Shown: positions 1-5,422, counted from the stretch's first letter. The stretch: DNA of 7,146 nt from Planctomycetota bacterium (GCA_026692885.1 JAPLNJ010000834.1:1-7146), one strand, 5' to 3'. Notes: generated by a model not told the origin, from the sequence alone. Translations and numbers: made by a program.

Positions 1-985
1 CCTTTTGAGCGGGGAACTGAAGTGATTCGTCGCCGGTCATCGCGTAAGCCTCGCACAACGCGATTGCCGCAATGCCCTGGCCGTACATCGTGCCCTCCTG
101 CAAGTCGCCGCCGTGGGGCGTCAGTTTCAAACAGTTGGTCAAGTAGTACAGCCCCTTTTCGACGACAGCTTTGTAGGGACTTTCCTGCTCCGTTTCGCCA
201 GCGCCCAGGAACGTCAGCAAGGCCAAGCCCGTGGCCGCGGTCGTCGAGCCTGCGGTGCCGGGGTCCGCGCACAATCCTCGACAAGGCCCCTCCTGATGAT
301 TGAAACGCCAGCTCCCATCCGCCCGTTGATGAGCCGCCAGCCACGCCAGGCCACGTTCCACAGCATCTTCACTTTCCGAGCTACCGCCACGTCCTTTCAC
401 CAGGCCGGCGCGGGCCGCCTTGCCGCGTCCTTCCAGCCCTCCACCCGTGGCCGCTTTCCCGACAGGTAACATCAAATTGCGTCCGGTGGCACCCGTCGAG
501 TTGTCTCCCGGAGCTTCGGCTCTTGCCATGTTGTCACCGGCTGGAATCGGTGTCCCACTCGCGACCAACACCGGATCGGCGGCAATCAAGCCCGGCGTCG
601 GCGACACGTCGCCGGAGACACTCGTAGCCGCATCAGGATGGGTGACCTCGACCAGCTTGGCTGCCTCGGACGCTCCCGCCTCGCGTTCTCGACCTCGGGC
701 GGTTTCCGTTTTCGCCGCTTCCGTGAAAAACGCAGTCGGCGTCTCGTCGGCCAATCCCGCGGCAATCGTTAGGGAGTGGGCTTGCGACCTGGGTTCGGTG
801 TCCAGACCCAGGCAGGCCAGCGCCAAGATGAGCAGGAAATGGAACATAAAACTGATCGAGTAGCTCGACCAAAGCGGCGACCTCTCCAACATGCTCGCCA
901 GTCCGACGCACAGGCCTCGCACGAATCTCCATCGTCCCGAGGTTCGCGTGGTCGGCGGATTCTGCAACATCTCGGCGGTTGCCAT
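1..985 (-). CDS. Membrane-anchored protein with terpenoid-cyclase-like (squalene cyclase/prenyltransferase) repeats, 3' end cut by window edge
   Basis: The minus-strand frame stays open from the ATG at 985-983 to the left edge (328 codons visible). An in-frame TAG lies just upstream of this ATG, so the start cannot be earlier; Met6 is an alternative, and no clear Shine-Dalgarno is seen. Residues about 37-49 (P, W, S-S, then H) followed by a hydrophobic stretch to about residue 61 form one N-terminal membrane segment of a kind seen in many planctomycete proteins. Residues about 62-205 are a Gly/Ala/Thr/Pro-rich linker. From residue 209 a helical repeat begins (VERGLAWLAAHQRADGSW), with the Q-x-x-D-G-S-W signature of alpha/alpha-barrel terpenoid-cyclase repeats, followed by GLALLTFLGAG and GLYYL-type helices. 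Proteins of this layout are usually annotated as prenyltransferase/squalene oxidase repeat proteins. No cyclase active-site motif (DxDD) is visible in this part, so enzymatic activity should not be assumed. The cyclase-like part is probably extracytoplasmic. Confidence 0.85.
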   Translation of the reverse strand, partial: MATAEMLQNPPTTRTSGRWRFVRGLCVGLASMLERSPLWSSYSISFMFHFLLILALACLGLDTEPRSQAHSLTIAAGLADETPTAFFTEAAKTETARGREREAGASEAAKLVEVTHPDAATSVSGDVSPTPGLIAADPVLVASGTPIPAGDNMARAEAPGDNSTGATGRNLMLPVGKAATGGGLEGRGKAARAGLVKGRGGSSESEDAVERGLAWLAAHQRADGSWRFNHQEGPCRGLCADPGTAGSTTAATGLALLTFLGAGETEQESPYKAVVEKGLYYLTNCLKLTPHGGDLQEGTMYGQGIAAIALCEAYAMTGDESLQFPAQK

Positions 986-1112
986 GACTTGCTAGCGGTT
1001 GAAGGATTCGCTACGATTGCGCAAGGACGCACTTCGCTTTCTCTCGGAAGCCGAGCCACCGCGGCGCGAGAAAAAGTCCGGAGCCTGCTGCATTTCCCCT
1101 GTTCTTCCCAGC

Positions 1113-1247
1113 TTACTCGCTGTTTGAGTCCTCCAGGTCCTCGTTCAGATAGCGGAGCGTTTCGTGCAGTTGCTGCTGGCCAAGAGGGAGGAGATTGTTG
1201 ACGCGAACGGACCAATGGCTGTCAACACTGGCAGAGCCCAGTGCCAC
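1113..1247 (-). pseudogene. Possible 3' remnant of an unidentified gene, abutting a repeat block
   Basis: A minus-strand frame ending in TAA at 1115-1113 encodes a hydrophilic, protein-like C-terminus (NNLLPLGQQQLHETLRYL, then NEDLEDSNSE). Upstream of it the frame runs straight into repeat block 1247-1409, and the only ATG (1310) lies inside that repeat, so the first 20 or so residues would be repeat-derived. No start codon with a ribosome site is seen between the repeat and the protein-like part. The simplest reading is the tail of a gene truncated when the repeat arrived; a tiny real ORF or chance coding cannot be excluded. I do not recognise the family. The 127 bases between this stop and the start at 985 hold no gene that I can support. 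Confidence 0.25.
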
Positions 1248-1409
1248 CCGGGCAAGGGAATGGTGGGCAAGTGTATGGGGGATTAGTGAATCAGGAAGCG
1301 TGTAGCACATCCCCCTCCGGTTCTCCGATTCCCTTGCCCTACTTTCCCTGGCCCGTCCTCCCCAACCATGGCCGCCGGCTCGGCCGCAGCATTCAATGTA
1401 GCTGCCCCG
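1247..1409 (+). repeat. Repeat block A: diverged single copy of the ~147-bp nested inverted repeat
   Basis: This starts with CCCGGGCAAGGGAATGG and carries the second 15-mer with substitutions (GGGCAAGTGTATGGG). The loop is altered, the C-rich arm is diverged (CCTACTTTCCCTGGCCC), and the right spacer (CCATGGCCGCC...CGGCCGCAGC) and tail (GTAGCTGCCCCG) are recognisable. It is the most degenerate copy in the window and so probably the oldest. Its last base touches the stop codon of the outer-membrane protein gene (1412-1410), so the block would form the 3' untranslated region of that mRNA. Confidence 0.75.
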
Positions 1410-2408
1410 CTAACGGACGAGACCGAGACCGAGGCTGAACCCAATCAAGCCGAGGTCCCCAGAGAGGCTGCTGGCGTTACCAGCACCGGTCCAGAACTGA
1501 GTCTCGAATGCACCGCGTACAAACCATTGGCCCAATCGTGTTGGTGACGCAGTCCACTCGCCGCCGAGTTGCATCTCGCTGATCGATAACGCATCGTCCT
1601 GGACGCTGGTCGCGGTGATTTGGTAGAGGCCGGGGATAAGCGATGTCCCACCCGCGAAGGTCGACTGCTGCTCGCCGAACAGATAGGAATACCGTAAGTT
1701 CGCAAACGCAGCCAGGCTCTGGGTCAGTTGGCGGCGAGTCTCCACCGCAATGGTCGGGCCGAACCCTTCTAACCGGTGCTCGAAGTCGAGTGTGCCGTTG
1801 AGATCGCCGATGTTGTCGCGGAGTTTGGCTTGATAGCGCTGCTCGACGGAGCCATAACGCACACCGGCGCTGGCGACCAGATCCCAGTTGGAGAAGCTCC
1901 CACGCTTGGCGACTTCCAGATCGGCGTAATACATCCGCAGCGAAGATGCAGCGGTGAAGCGGTTGTTGGGAATCCCGCTGGAGATATCGACGAGGTAAAA
2001 CTTCGGGTGCGTAATCTCGCCGAAGCCATTGGCGGGCGGGGAGGCTGACTCGGTGCGGGACGTTTGGTCAAAGATCCAGAACGTGGTCCGCAGTGCCAAG
2101 TCCGTGTCGGTGCGGTACTCCAACCAGACGCGTGGCGAGAGTCCCAAATCGTAATGGAAATTCGTGGTGTTGAAGTTATCGACGGTGACACCGTCCGATT
2201 GCTTCACGGTGAAGGCCGTGTTGTCACGGAAGTGCGGTTGCAGAGCGACCGCATCGGCGCCGGCGAGCCAGTGGGACGTCGGGGCGTAGTCGACGTACGC
2301 TGCCGGACCGGATGTAGTGGCCAGCACAGGGCTATCGTCCGCGATGGCGAGCGGGGAGGTCAGCAGGACGAGGGCGGACGACAACAGTCGCAAATCAATC
2401 CGTTTCAT
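1410..2408 (-). CDS. Outer-membrane beta-barrel protein, Lpg1974-like, with signal peptide
   Basis: The protein has 332 residues if started at the ATG at 2408-2406. The frame is open further upstream to an ATG at 2576, but that 56-residue extension does not look like protein. The 2408 start is preceded by GAGG with a 9-nt spacer and begins directly with a signal peptide: MKR, a hydrophobic core (LLSSALVLLTSPLAIA), and a likely cleavage before DDSP. The mature part alternates short beta-strand-like segments such as VWLEYRTDTDLALRTTFWIF, LVASAGVRYGSVEQRY, LEGFGPTIAVETRRQL and LANLRYSYLFGEQ-like stretches. The 'SAGVRYG ... H-R-L-E-G-F-G-P ... R-Y-S-Y-L-F-G' order resembles the Lpg1974/BBP7-like pore-forming outer-membrane families that are expanded in planctomycetes. 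The C-terminus (FSLGLGLVR) lacks the usual terminal aromatic residue. The role is presumably structural or porin-like; the substrate is unknown. Family assignment is by remembered pattern and not by alignment. Confidence 0.8.
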   Translation of the reverse strand: MKRIDLRLLSSALVLLTSPLAIADDSPVLATTSGPAAYVDYAPTSHWLAGADAVALQPHFRDNTAFTVKQSDGVTVDNFNTTNFHYDLGLSPRVWLEYRTDTDLALRTTFWIFDQTSRTESASPPANGFGEITHPKFYLVDISSGIPNNRFTAASSLRMYYADLEVAKRGSFSNWDLVASAGVRYGSVEQRYQAKLRDNIGDLNGTLDFEHRLEGFGPTIAVETRRQLTQSLAAFANLRYSYLFGEQQSTFAGGTSLIPGLYQITATSVQDDALSISEMQLGGEWTASPTRLGQWFVRGAFETQFWTGAGNASSLSGDLGLIGFSLGLGLVR

Positions 2409-2417
2409 TTGCGCGAT

Positions 2418-2421
2418 CCTC
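2418..2421 (-). promoter_or_regulatory. Shine-Dalgarno that decides the outer-membrane protein start
   Basis: GAGG on the minus strand (2421-2418) lies 9 nt upstream of the ATG at 2408-2406. It is the reason to prefer this start over the longer open frame to 2576, together with the signal peptide that begins immediately after it. The rest of 2422-2612 holds no gene, promoter or structured RNA that I can support. Confidence 0.6.
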
Positions 2422-2612
2422 AACATGATAGTGACCGGCGGCACATCGGCATCCACTGCCCATTGCGAACGGTTTTGCCACCGTCGCCGTGCCGTCGGTT
2501 CTATCGGCACTCCGAATCGAGGAGAGGGAACCCCATTCAGCGAATCCACGGTTCCAAAGCTGAGACGTGCTAGCAACGCCGATGGTGACGATGAAACGGC
2601 CCGTCAATTCTC

Positions 2613-2770
2613 GGGCAAGGGAATTGTGGGCAAGGGAATGGGGGACCGGTTCTCCGATTCCCTTGCCCTACATTCCCTTGCCCCTCCTCCCAGACCTCGT
2701 CCGCCGACTCGTCCGCAGCAGGCATGTCAGCCGCTGCTCGAAATTAGACCTGTCTCGTTTAGCCGCCCCG
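2613..2770 (+). repeat. Repeat block B: short-loop copy forming a near-perfect long hairpin
   Basis: The G-rich arm (2613-2639) and C-rich arm (2657-2683) are each two 15-mers. They pair over 24 of 27 positions, with the three mismatches in the centre between the two 12-mers (GGGCAAGGGAAT). The loop is only 17 nt (2640-2656) and itself folds partly (CCGG centre). Compared with long copies, about 35 bp of loop is missing. The right spacer (CGTCCGCAGCAGG) and a full tail follow, with GAAATTAGACC and then GTTTAGCCGCCCCG ending at 2770. It lies between the parE stop (2799) and the barrel gene start, both on the minus strand. It could act as a terminator-like or mRNA-stabilising hairpin, but no U-tract follows. 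Confidence 0.85.
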
Positions 2771-2798
2771 TGCTTCGGAGACGTGCCACCCGCCCCGC

Positions 2799-3122
2799 CT
2801 AGATGTCCTCAGGACGGAGGTCCCGCTGTGCGACGTGTCGGATCGCATACACGACCACCCTCGCACCGCGGATGGCAAACACCACGCGATGCGTGGGCTT
2901 GCGCCCCAGCCCGTACGTGATCTGACGCAACGGCAGCGGGAACGCCTCGCATTCTGGCGCCCTTGTACAACGCTGGGGGTTATCAGCCAACGACGCCAGC
3001 GTTTGGAAGAGTCCTTCATACCAGCGCCGGGCCTGCTCTCCGGATCGGTGTTCGGCCCACCAGCGCGCGGCCGCCTCGATCTGTCGCTGGGCCTTCCTCG
3101 TCAGTACGACTTCGTAGCTCAC
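2799..3122 (-). CDS. parE: RelE/ParE-family toxin of a type II toxin-antitoxin pair
   Basis: The product has 107 residues, the usual size for ParE/RelE toxins. The start is GTG (3122-3120), overlapping the antitoxin stop by 4 nt (GTGA), so translation is probably coupled. The fold signature is visible in order: an N-terminal strand (YEVVLTRKAQRQI), a two-helix hairpin (AARWWAEH...ARRWYEGLFQTLASLADNP), the conserved P-E-region (APECEAFPLPLRQITYG), and the C-terminal strand pair (THRVVFAIRGARVVVYAIRHVAQ) with the family's R-x-x-F...V-x-V-x-x-I-R-H pattern. ParE toxins act on DNA gyrase and RelE toxins cleave mRNA at the ribosome. The sequence alone does not tell which applies here; the catalytic residues of RelE are not clearly present, which leans to ParE. 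The adjacent ParD-like antitoxin supports this. Confidence 0.9.
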   Translation of the reverse strand: MSYEVVLTRKAQRQIEAAARWWAEHRSGEQARRWYEGLFQTLASLADNPQRCTRAPECEAFPLPLRQITYGLGRKPTHRVVFAIRGARVVVYAIRHVAQRDLRPEDI

Positions 3123-3352
3123 GTCGGGAAGCCCAGTGTTTGGCGCAGCTCGGCATCGAACTCCCTCAGTGGACGAACTCGCCCTGCCGCTTCGTCCTCC
3201 AGCCCCTCCTGGATGTCCGCAACTACTTCATCATGCTCCTTGAGCGATTGCAGAGCCTGCACCAGGACTTCGTCCTCCGAGGCGTACCTGCCGCTCGCCA
3301 GACGCTCGTCGAGCAGTTGCCGAATCGGGTCGGGAAAGGGGTAAATCATCAT
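3119..3352 (-). CDS. parD: ParD-like (ribbon-helix-helix) antitoxin
   Basis: The product has 77 residues and is the first gene of the toxin-antitoxin operon, with its TGA inside the toxin's GTG start. The N-terminal half matches ribbon-helix-helix antitoxins: a short strand (YPFPDPIRQLLDERL), then SGRYASEDEVLVQALQSL, the S-G-R-Y-x-S-x-x-E-V-x-x-x-A-L pattern of ParD/CC2985-type proteins. The C-terminal half (DIQEGLEDEAAGRVRPL) is the acidic, toxin-neutralising arm, with the common 'G-L-x-D-x-x-x-G-R' motif. Two ATGs are in tandem at the start. The first (3352) has GGAG (3363-3360) 7 nt upstream and is preferred. Such antitoxins bind their own promoter, alone and together with the toxin. Confidence 0.88.
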   Translation of the reverse strand: MMIYPFPDPIRQLLDERLASGRYASEDEVLVQALQSLKEHDEVVADIQEGLEDEAAGRVRPLREFDAELRQTLGFPT

Positions 3353-3402
3353 TCCAGAACTCCGTCGTGGTGGCCGTCGAACTCTTCAAGCCCGAACATT
3401 TG

Positions 3403-3433
3403 CTAGTCTAGAGCTCGCGCCGTGATCCGGCAA
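3403..3433 (-). promoter_or_regulatory. Candidate promoter and operator of the parDE operon
   Basis: On the minus strand a TTGCCG (3433-3428) is followed after exactly 17 nt by TAGACT (3410-3405), each matching 4 of 6 positions of the sigma-70 consensus. Start of transcription would fall near 3398, giving a leader of about 46 nt with the GGAG site. The -10 overlaps CTAGACTAG (3411-3403), a 9-nt palindrome around a central base. That is a plausible operator for the ribbon-helix-helix antitoxin and would explain autoregulation. The call rests on position and weak matches only. Confidence 0.3.
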
Positions 3434-3469
3434 TCCCGCGACAGGAGTTGATCTGCACTACCCGAAGCG

Positions 3470-3829
3470 ACCCCGACCTTGGCCGTCGACTCGTCCGCAG
3501 CAGGCCCGGGCAAGGGAATGGTGGGCAGGGGAATGGGGGAGTAGGGGATCAGGAACGGTGGAACGCAGCCGGCACCGGTTCCCCCATTCCCTTGCCCTAC
3601 ATTCCCTTGCCCCTCCTCCGCGACCGTGGCCGCCGACTCGTCCGCAGCAGGCCCGGGCAAGGGAATGGTGGGCAGGGGAATGGGGGAGCAGGGGATCAGG
3701 AACGGTGGAACGCAGCCGGCACCGGTTCCCCCATTCCCTTGCCCCTTCCTCCCCGACCTCGGCCGTCGGCTCGTCCGCAGGATTCAAACCCACATCCGCG
3801 CGGAATTAGACCTGCCCGGTTTAGCTGCC
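3470..3829 (+). repeat. Repeat block C: two tandem units plus tail
   Basis: The block begins with a right-spacer fragment (CCCCGACCTTGGCCG, CGTCCGCAGCAGG at 3492). A full long-loop unit then runs to the next CGTCCGCAGCAGG at 3639, a 147-bp period. A second unit follows that is shorter because one 15-mer is missing from its C-rich arm (next spacer at 3772). The tail ends with GAATTAGACCTGCCCGG and TTTAGCTGCC near 3829. The two loops are almost identical (GGGGATCAGGAACGG...CCGGCACCGG), so this is a recent tandem duplication. The block lies between the divergent parDE and DUF5678-like transcription units. Confidence 0.88.
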
Positions 3830-3865
3830 TTGAAAAACTAGCATGTCCCCTTGGCGCGTTCTGGG

Positions 3866-3895
3866 TTGTTCTTCAGGACACAAGCACGGTACAAT
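3866..3895 (+). promoter_or_regulatory. Candidate sigma-70-like promoter of the DUF5678-retropepsin pair
   Basis: TTGTTC (3866-3871) and TACAAT (3890-3895, 5 of 6 to consensus) are separated by 18 nt. Transcription would begin near 3902. That leaves only about 5 nt before the first in-frame ATG (3907) but about 47 nt before the ATG at 3949, which has a good ribosome site. This favours 3949 as the real start. Confidence 0.4.
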
Positions 3896-3934
3896 GCGGT
3901 GAGTCCATGCGTAATCCCGCAGACGACATTTTCC

Positions 3935-3939
3935 AAGGA
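3935..3939 (+). promoter_or_regulatory. Shine-Dalgarno deciding the DUF5678-like start
   Basis: AAGGA lies 9 nt upstream of the ATG at 3949. It is too close (0 nt) to the ATG at 3940, and the ATG at 3907 has only a weak GGTGAG 3 nt upstream. Confidence 0.45.
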
Positions 3940-3948
3940 ATGCCAGAG

Positions 3949-4197
3949 ATGAAAGTAGCATCGACGAAAAGCTATCGACAAAACCGGGCGAGGTTTCTGG
4001 CAGAGCATCTCAGGCCGTACGACGGCCAATGGGTCGCCTTCAGCGCCGATGGCCGCCGTATCGTCGCCAGCGCCGAGAACATCGGCCAGCTTTCCGCTCG
4101 TGTCGTCGCCGCACGTCAGGATCTTCAAGATGTCGTCCTCGAGCGAATCGAAGTCGAGACCAGTGACATCCACCTGGGTGGGGCAGAACTCCTGTGA
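3949..4197 (+). CDS. Small DUF5678-like protein, upstream partner of retropepsin-like gene
   Basis: The product has 82 residues from the ATG at 3949; alternatives at 3940 and 3907 would add 3 or 14 residues. The start choice rests on AAGGA at 9 nt and the candidate promoter at 3866-3895. The core (FLAEHLRPYDGQWVAFSADG, then RRIVASAENIGQLSARV and VVLERIEV) has the 'Y-x-G-x-W-V-A' strand followed by a strand with I-V-A-S and a helix. This is the pattern of DUF5678, a short domain of unknown function found in bacteria and archaea. There is no signal peptide or membrane segment, so it is probably cytosolic. The stop overlaps the GTG start of the downstream protease-like gene by 4 nt, so the two are translationally coupled and probably act together. 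The function is unknown; a regulatory or substrate-presenting partner is only a guess. Confidence 0.72.
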   Translation: MKVASTKSYRQNRARFLAEHLRPYDGQWVAFSADGRRIVASAENIGQLSARVVAARQDLQDVVLERIEVETSDIHLGGAELL

Positions 4198-4670
4198 TCC
4201 TTCGATTTCCGTACCTCGACGAGCCACTATACGCCTCGCCCCCGCCTTCTCTGCCCGACGACGCGCGCCGGCGGTGGCGTCCCCTGATCCCGCTTTCCGT
4301 CCAGGGACCCACCGGACGCTCCGTCGTTTTCGGCCGGGCACTGGTCGATCCCGGCGCCGACGACACCATCTTGCCGCTCGATATCGCGGAGTTGCTCGAC
4401 GTGCCATTTTACCCCACGACGACACACTCCCTTCGATGGAGAGGTCAACGCCATTTGCTGCGATATGGAGATGTCACGTTGGAGTTGGCTGACGACGAAG
4501 GACACGTGTTGGCTTGGCCGGCGATCGTTGCGTTCACCGTCGCGCCCGTGCGATACCCTTTGCTCGGTATCTGCGGCTGTCTCGAATTCCTTAACGCGAC
4601 GTTCCGAGGTGCCGAACGGAGCACTGAGTTGCAGCCGAATGCAACATTCCCGCGACTGATGTCAGCCTGA
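4194..4670 (+). CDS. Retropepsin-like (clan AA) aspartic protease-fold protein
   Basis: The product has 158 residues. The start is GTG (4194-4196), overlapping the upstream stop (GTGA). Residues 32-61 carry the active-site strand-turn of retropepsin-like proteins (IPLSVQGPTGR, then ALVDPGADDTILP). The Asp52 loop reads D-P-G-A-D instead of the canonical D-T/S-G-A-D. Residues 88-116 form the flap-like strands, and residues 123-139 (LLGICGCLEFLNATFRG) match the 'hydrophobic-hydrophobic-Gly' psi-loop and following F-x-x-A-T-F-x-G seen in the bacterial single-domain family. Retropepsins work as homodimers, each chain giving one Asp. No signal peptide is present, so the location is probably cytosolic. 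The Pro in place of the Thr/Ser that normally supports the catalytic Asp could be a lineage variant or a sign of lost activity. The family call is strong; activity is uncertain. Confidence 0.82.
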   Translation: MILRFPYLDEPLYASPPPSLPDDARRRWRPLIPLSVQGPTGRSVVFGRALVDPGADDTILPLDIAELLDVPFYPTTTHSLRWRGQRHLLRYGDVTLELADDEGHVLAWPAIVAFTVAPVRYPLLGICGCLEFLNATFRGAERSTELQPNATFPRLMSA

Positions 4671-4855
4671 CATCGAACCGCCCACCTGCCGTCTCGGCAC
4701 CTGAAACTGCTGAGGCTGAACAGGGGGAGGCTTGGCCTTGCCCTGCATTCCCTATCCCCTCCTCAGCGACTTGGGCCACCGACTCGTCCGCAGCAGGCCC
4801 GGGCAAGGAAATGGTGGGCAGGGGACTGGGGGAGTAGGGGATCAGGAACGGTGGA

Positions 4856-4877
4856 ACGCAGCCGGCACGCAGCCGGC
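4856..4877. repeat. 11-bp tandem duplication inside repeat loop
   Basis: ACGCAGCCGGC occurs twice head to tail (4856-4866, 4867-4877). All other copies of the loop have it once, so this is a local slippage event in this copy. Confidence 0.8.
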
Positions 4878-4891
4878 ACCGGTTCTCCGAT

Positions 4892-5031
4892 GGGCGCAAC
4901 CGGTCTTCCTCGCACGAGATCGCAAGGGCCCAGAATCGTAGTTGAATTCGCCAGAATTCAGGGGCTTTTTGAGGGCGAGGACCTGAATTCTGGCGAATTC
5001 AACTACATTCCGAGGACGACCGGTTGCGCCC
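4892..5031. mobile_element. 140-bp MITE-like element with 14-bp terminal inverted repeats and 9-bp target duplication
   Basis: The ends are perfect 14-bp inverted repeats: GGGCGCAACCGGTC at 4892-4905 and its complement at 5018-5031. Pairing extends to 21 bp with one mismatch (4892-4912 against 5011-5031). Directly outside both ends is the same 9-mer, TTCTCCGAT (4883-4891 and 5032-5040). Sister copies of the host repeat in this window (for example near 2650, 5179 and 5824) carry that 9-mer once, in the uninterrupted context CCGGTTCTCCGATTCCC. Insertion with target duplication is therefore shown directly. The element is far too small for a transposase, so it must have been moved in trans. A 9-bp duplication is known from several DDE families (such as IS1, and parts of IS4 and IS5), but these ends do not let me name one. 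Inside are a second, perfect 25-bp inverted repeat and a 19-nt loop. Confidence 0.9.
4938..5006. repeat. Perfect 25-bp inverted repeat inside the MITE-like element
   Basis: Arms at 4938-4962 and 4982-5006 are exact complements and enclose a 19-nt loop (4963-4981). Each arm is itself a quasi-palindrome, two GAATTC sites separated by 4 bp (GCCA or TGGC), flanked by GTAGTT or AACTAC. In RNA this would be a very stable hairpin. The TGAATTC-GCCA-GAATTCA core may be an independent palindromic repeat captured by the element. Confidence 0.9.
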
Positions 5032-5346
5032 TTCTCCGATTCCCTTGCCCTACATTCCCTTGCCACTCCCTCCCCGACCTTGGCCGCCGACTCGTCCGCA
5101 GCAGGCCCGGGCAAGGGAATGGTGGGCAAGGGAATGGTGGAGTAGGGGATCAGGAACGGTGGAACGCAGCCGGCACCGGTTCTCCGATTCCCTTGCCCTG
5201 CATTCCCTTGCCCCTCCTCCCCGACCTTGGCCGCCGACTCGTCCGCAGCAGGCCAGTCAGCCTCCGCTCGAAATTGGACCTGCCCGTTTAGCTGCCCCGA
5301 GCAGGGCCACGCCCGTCTCTTTTCGCGAGCCTCCCTTTTTCTCCTT

Positions 5347-5390
5347 GGGCACGGGCGGGTATAATTGTCCGGGCGCGGGCGGTCATAATT
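5347..5390 (+). promoter_or_regulatory. Two 20-bp direct repeats with ATAATT cores upstream of the 81-residue gene
   Basis: The segments at 5347-5366 and 5371-5390 match at 17 of 20 positions with a 24-bp period. Both have a G/C-rich part (GGGC-x-CGGGCGG) followed by ATAATT. The first holds a perfect TATAAT (5360-5365) and the second CATAAT (5384-5389). No good -35 box is at the right distance. They lie 33-76 bp before the start at 5423 and may be a duplicated promoter -10 region or paired regulator sites. Confidence 0.4.
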
Positions 5391-5422
5391 CCCAGTAGGT
5401 ATTCTTGTAAGGGGGCGAACCG

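Larger units (their letters stand above)
4736..5299 (+). repeat. Repeat block D: tandem units plus tail, interrupted by a 140-bp insertion
   Basis: The block starts with a C-rich arm only (CCTTGCCCTGCATTCCC) and right spacer. A G-rich arm and long loop then run to 4891. The 140-bp element at 4892-5031 interrupts the unit at TTCTCCGAT. The same unit resumes at 5032 with its C-rich arm, followed by a complete unit (CGTCCGCAGCAGG at 5093 and again at 5240, 147 bp apart) and a full tail with GAAATTGGACCTGCCCG and TTTAGCTGCCCCG ending at 5299. The first loop also has a local 11-bp tandem duplication at 4856-4877. Between 4671 and 4735 I see nothing else. Confidence 0.88.

Noticed and set aside
22..863. 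Plus-strand open frames opposite the cyclase-like gene
   Set aside because: They are Arg/Ser/Pro-rich shadow frames in GC-rich DNA; the minus-strand frame gives a coherent domain architecture across the same bases.
769..1215. Minus-strand 148-residue frame overlapping the start of the cyclase-like gene
   Set aside because: The composition (Arg, Ser, Trp, Pro) is not protein-like. It overlaps both the true N-terminus and membrane segment in another frame, and it has no ribosome site or family signal.
1776..2573. Plus-strand frames opposite the outer-membrane protein gene
   Set aside because: They are antisense shadows; the minus strand has a signal peptide, a ribosome site and barrel-like strands.
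2613..2683. Rho-independent terminator
   Set aside because: The hairpin is strong but no T-tract follows on either strand, and copies occur in divergent as well as tandem gene contexts, so it cannot be called a terminator from sequence alone.
3448..3948. Long plus-strand open frame through repeat block C upstream of the DUF5678-like gene, rich in GQGNGG-type residues
   Set aside because: The residues are translations of the 15-mer repeat in every frame, and the good ribosome site and promoter favour the start at 3949. Similar Gly/Gln/Asn or Pro/Leu-rich frames through blocks A, B, D, E and G are rejected for the same reason.
3838..4505. Minus-strand frames opposite the DUF5678-like and retropepsin-like genes
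   Set aside because: No family signal, while the plus-strand pair is coupled and recognisable.
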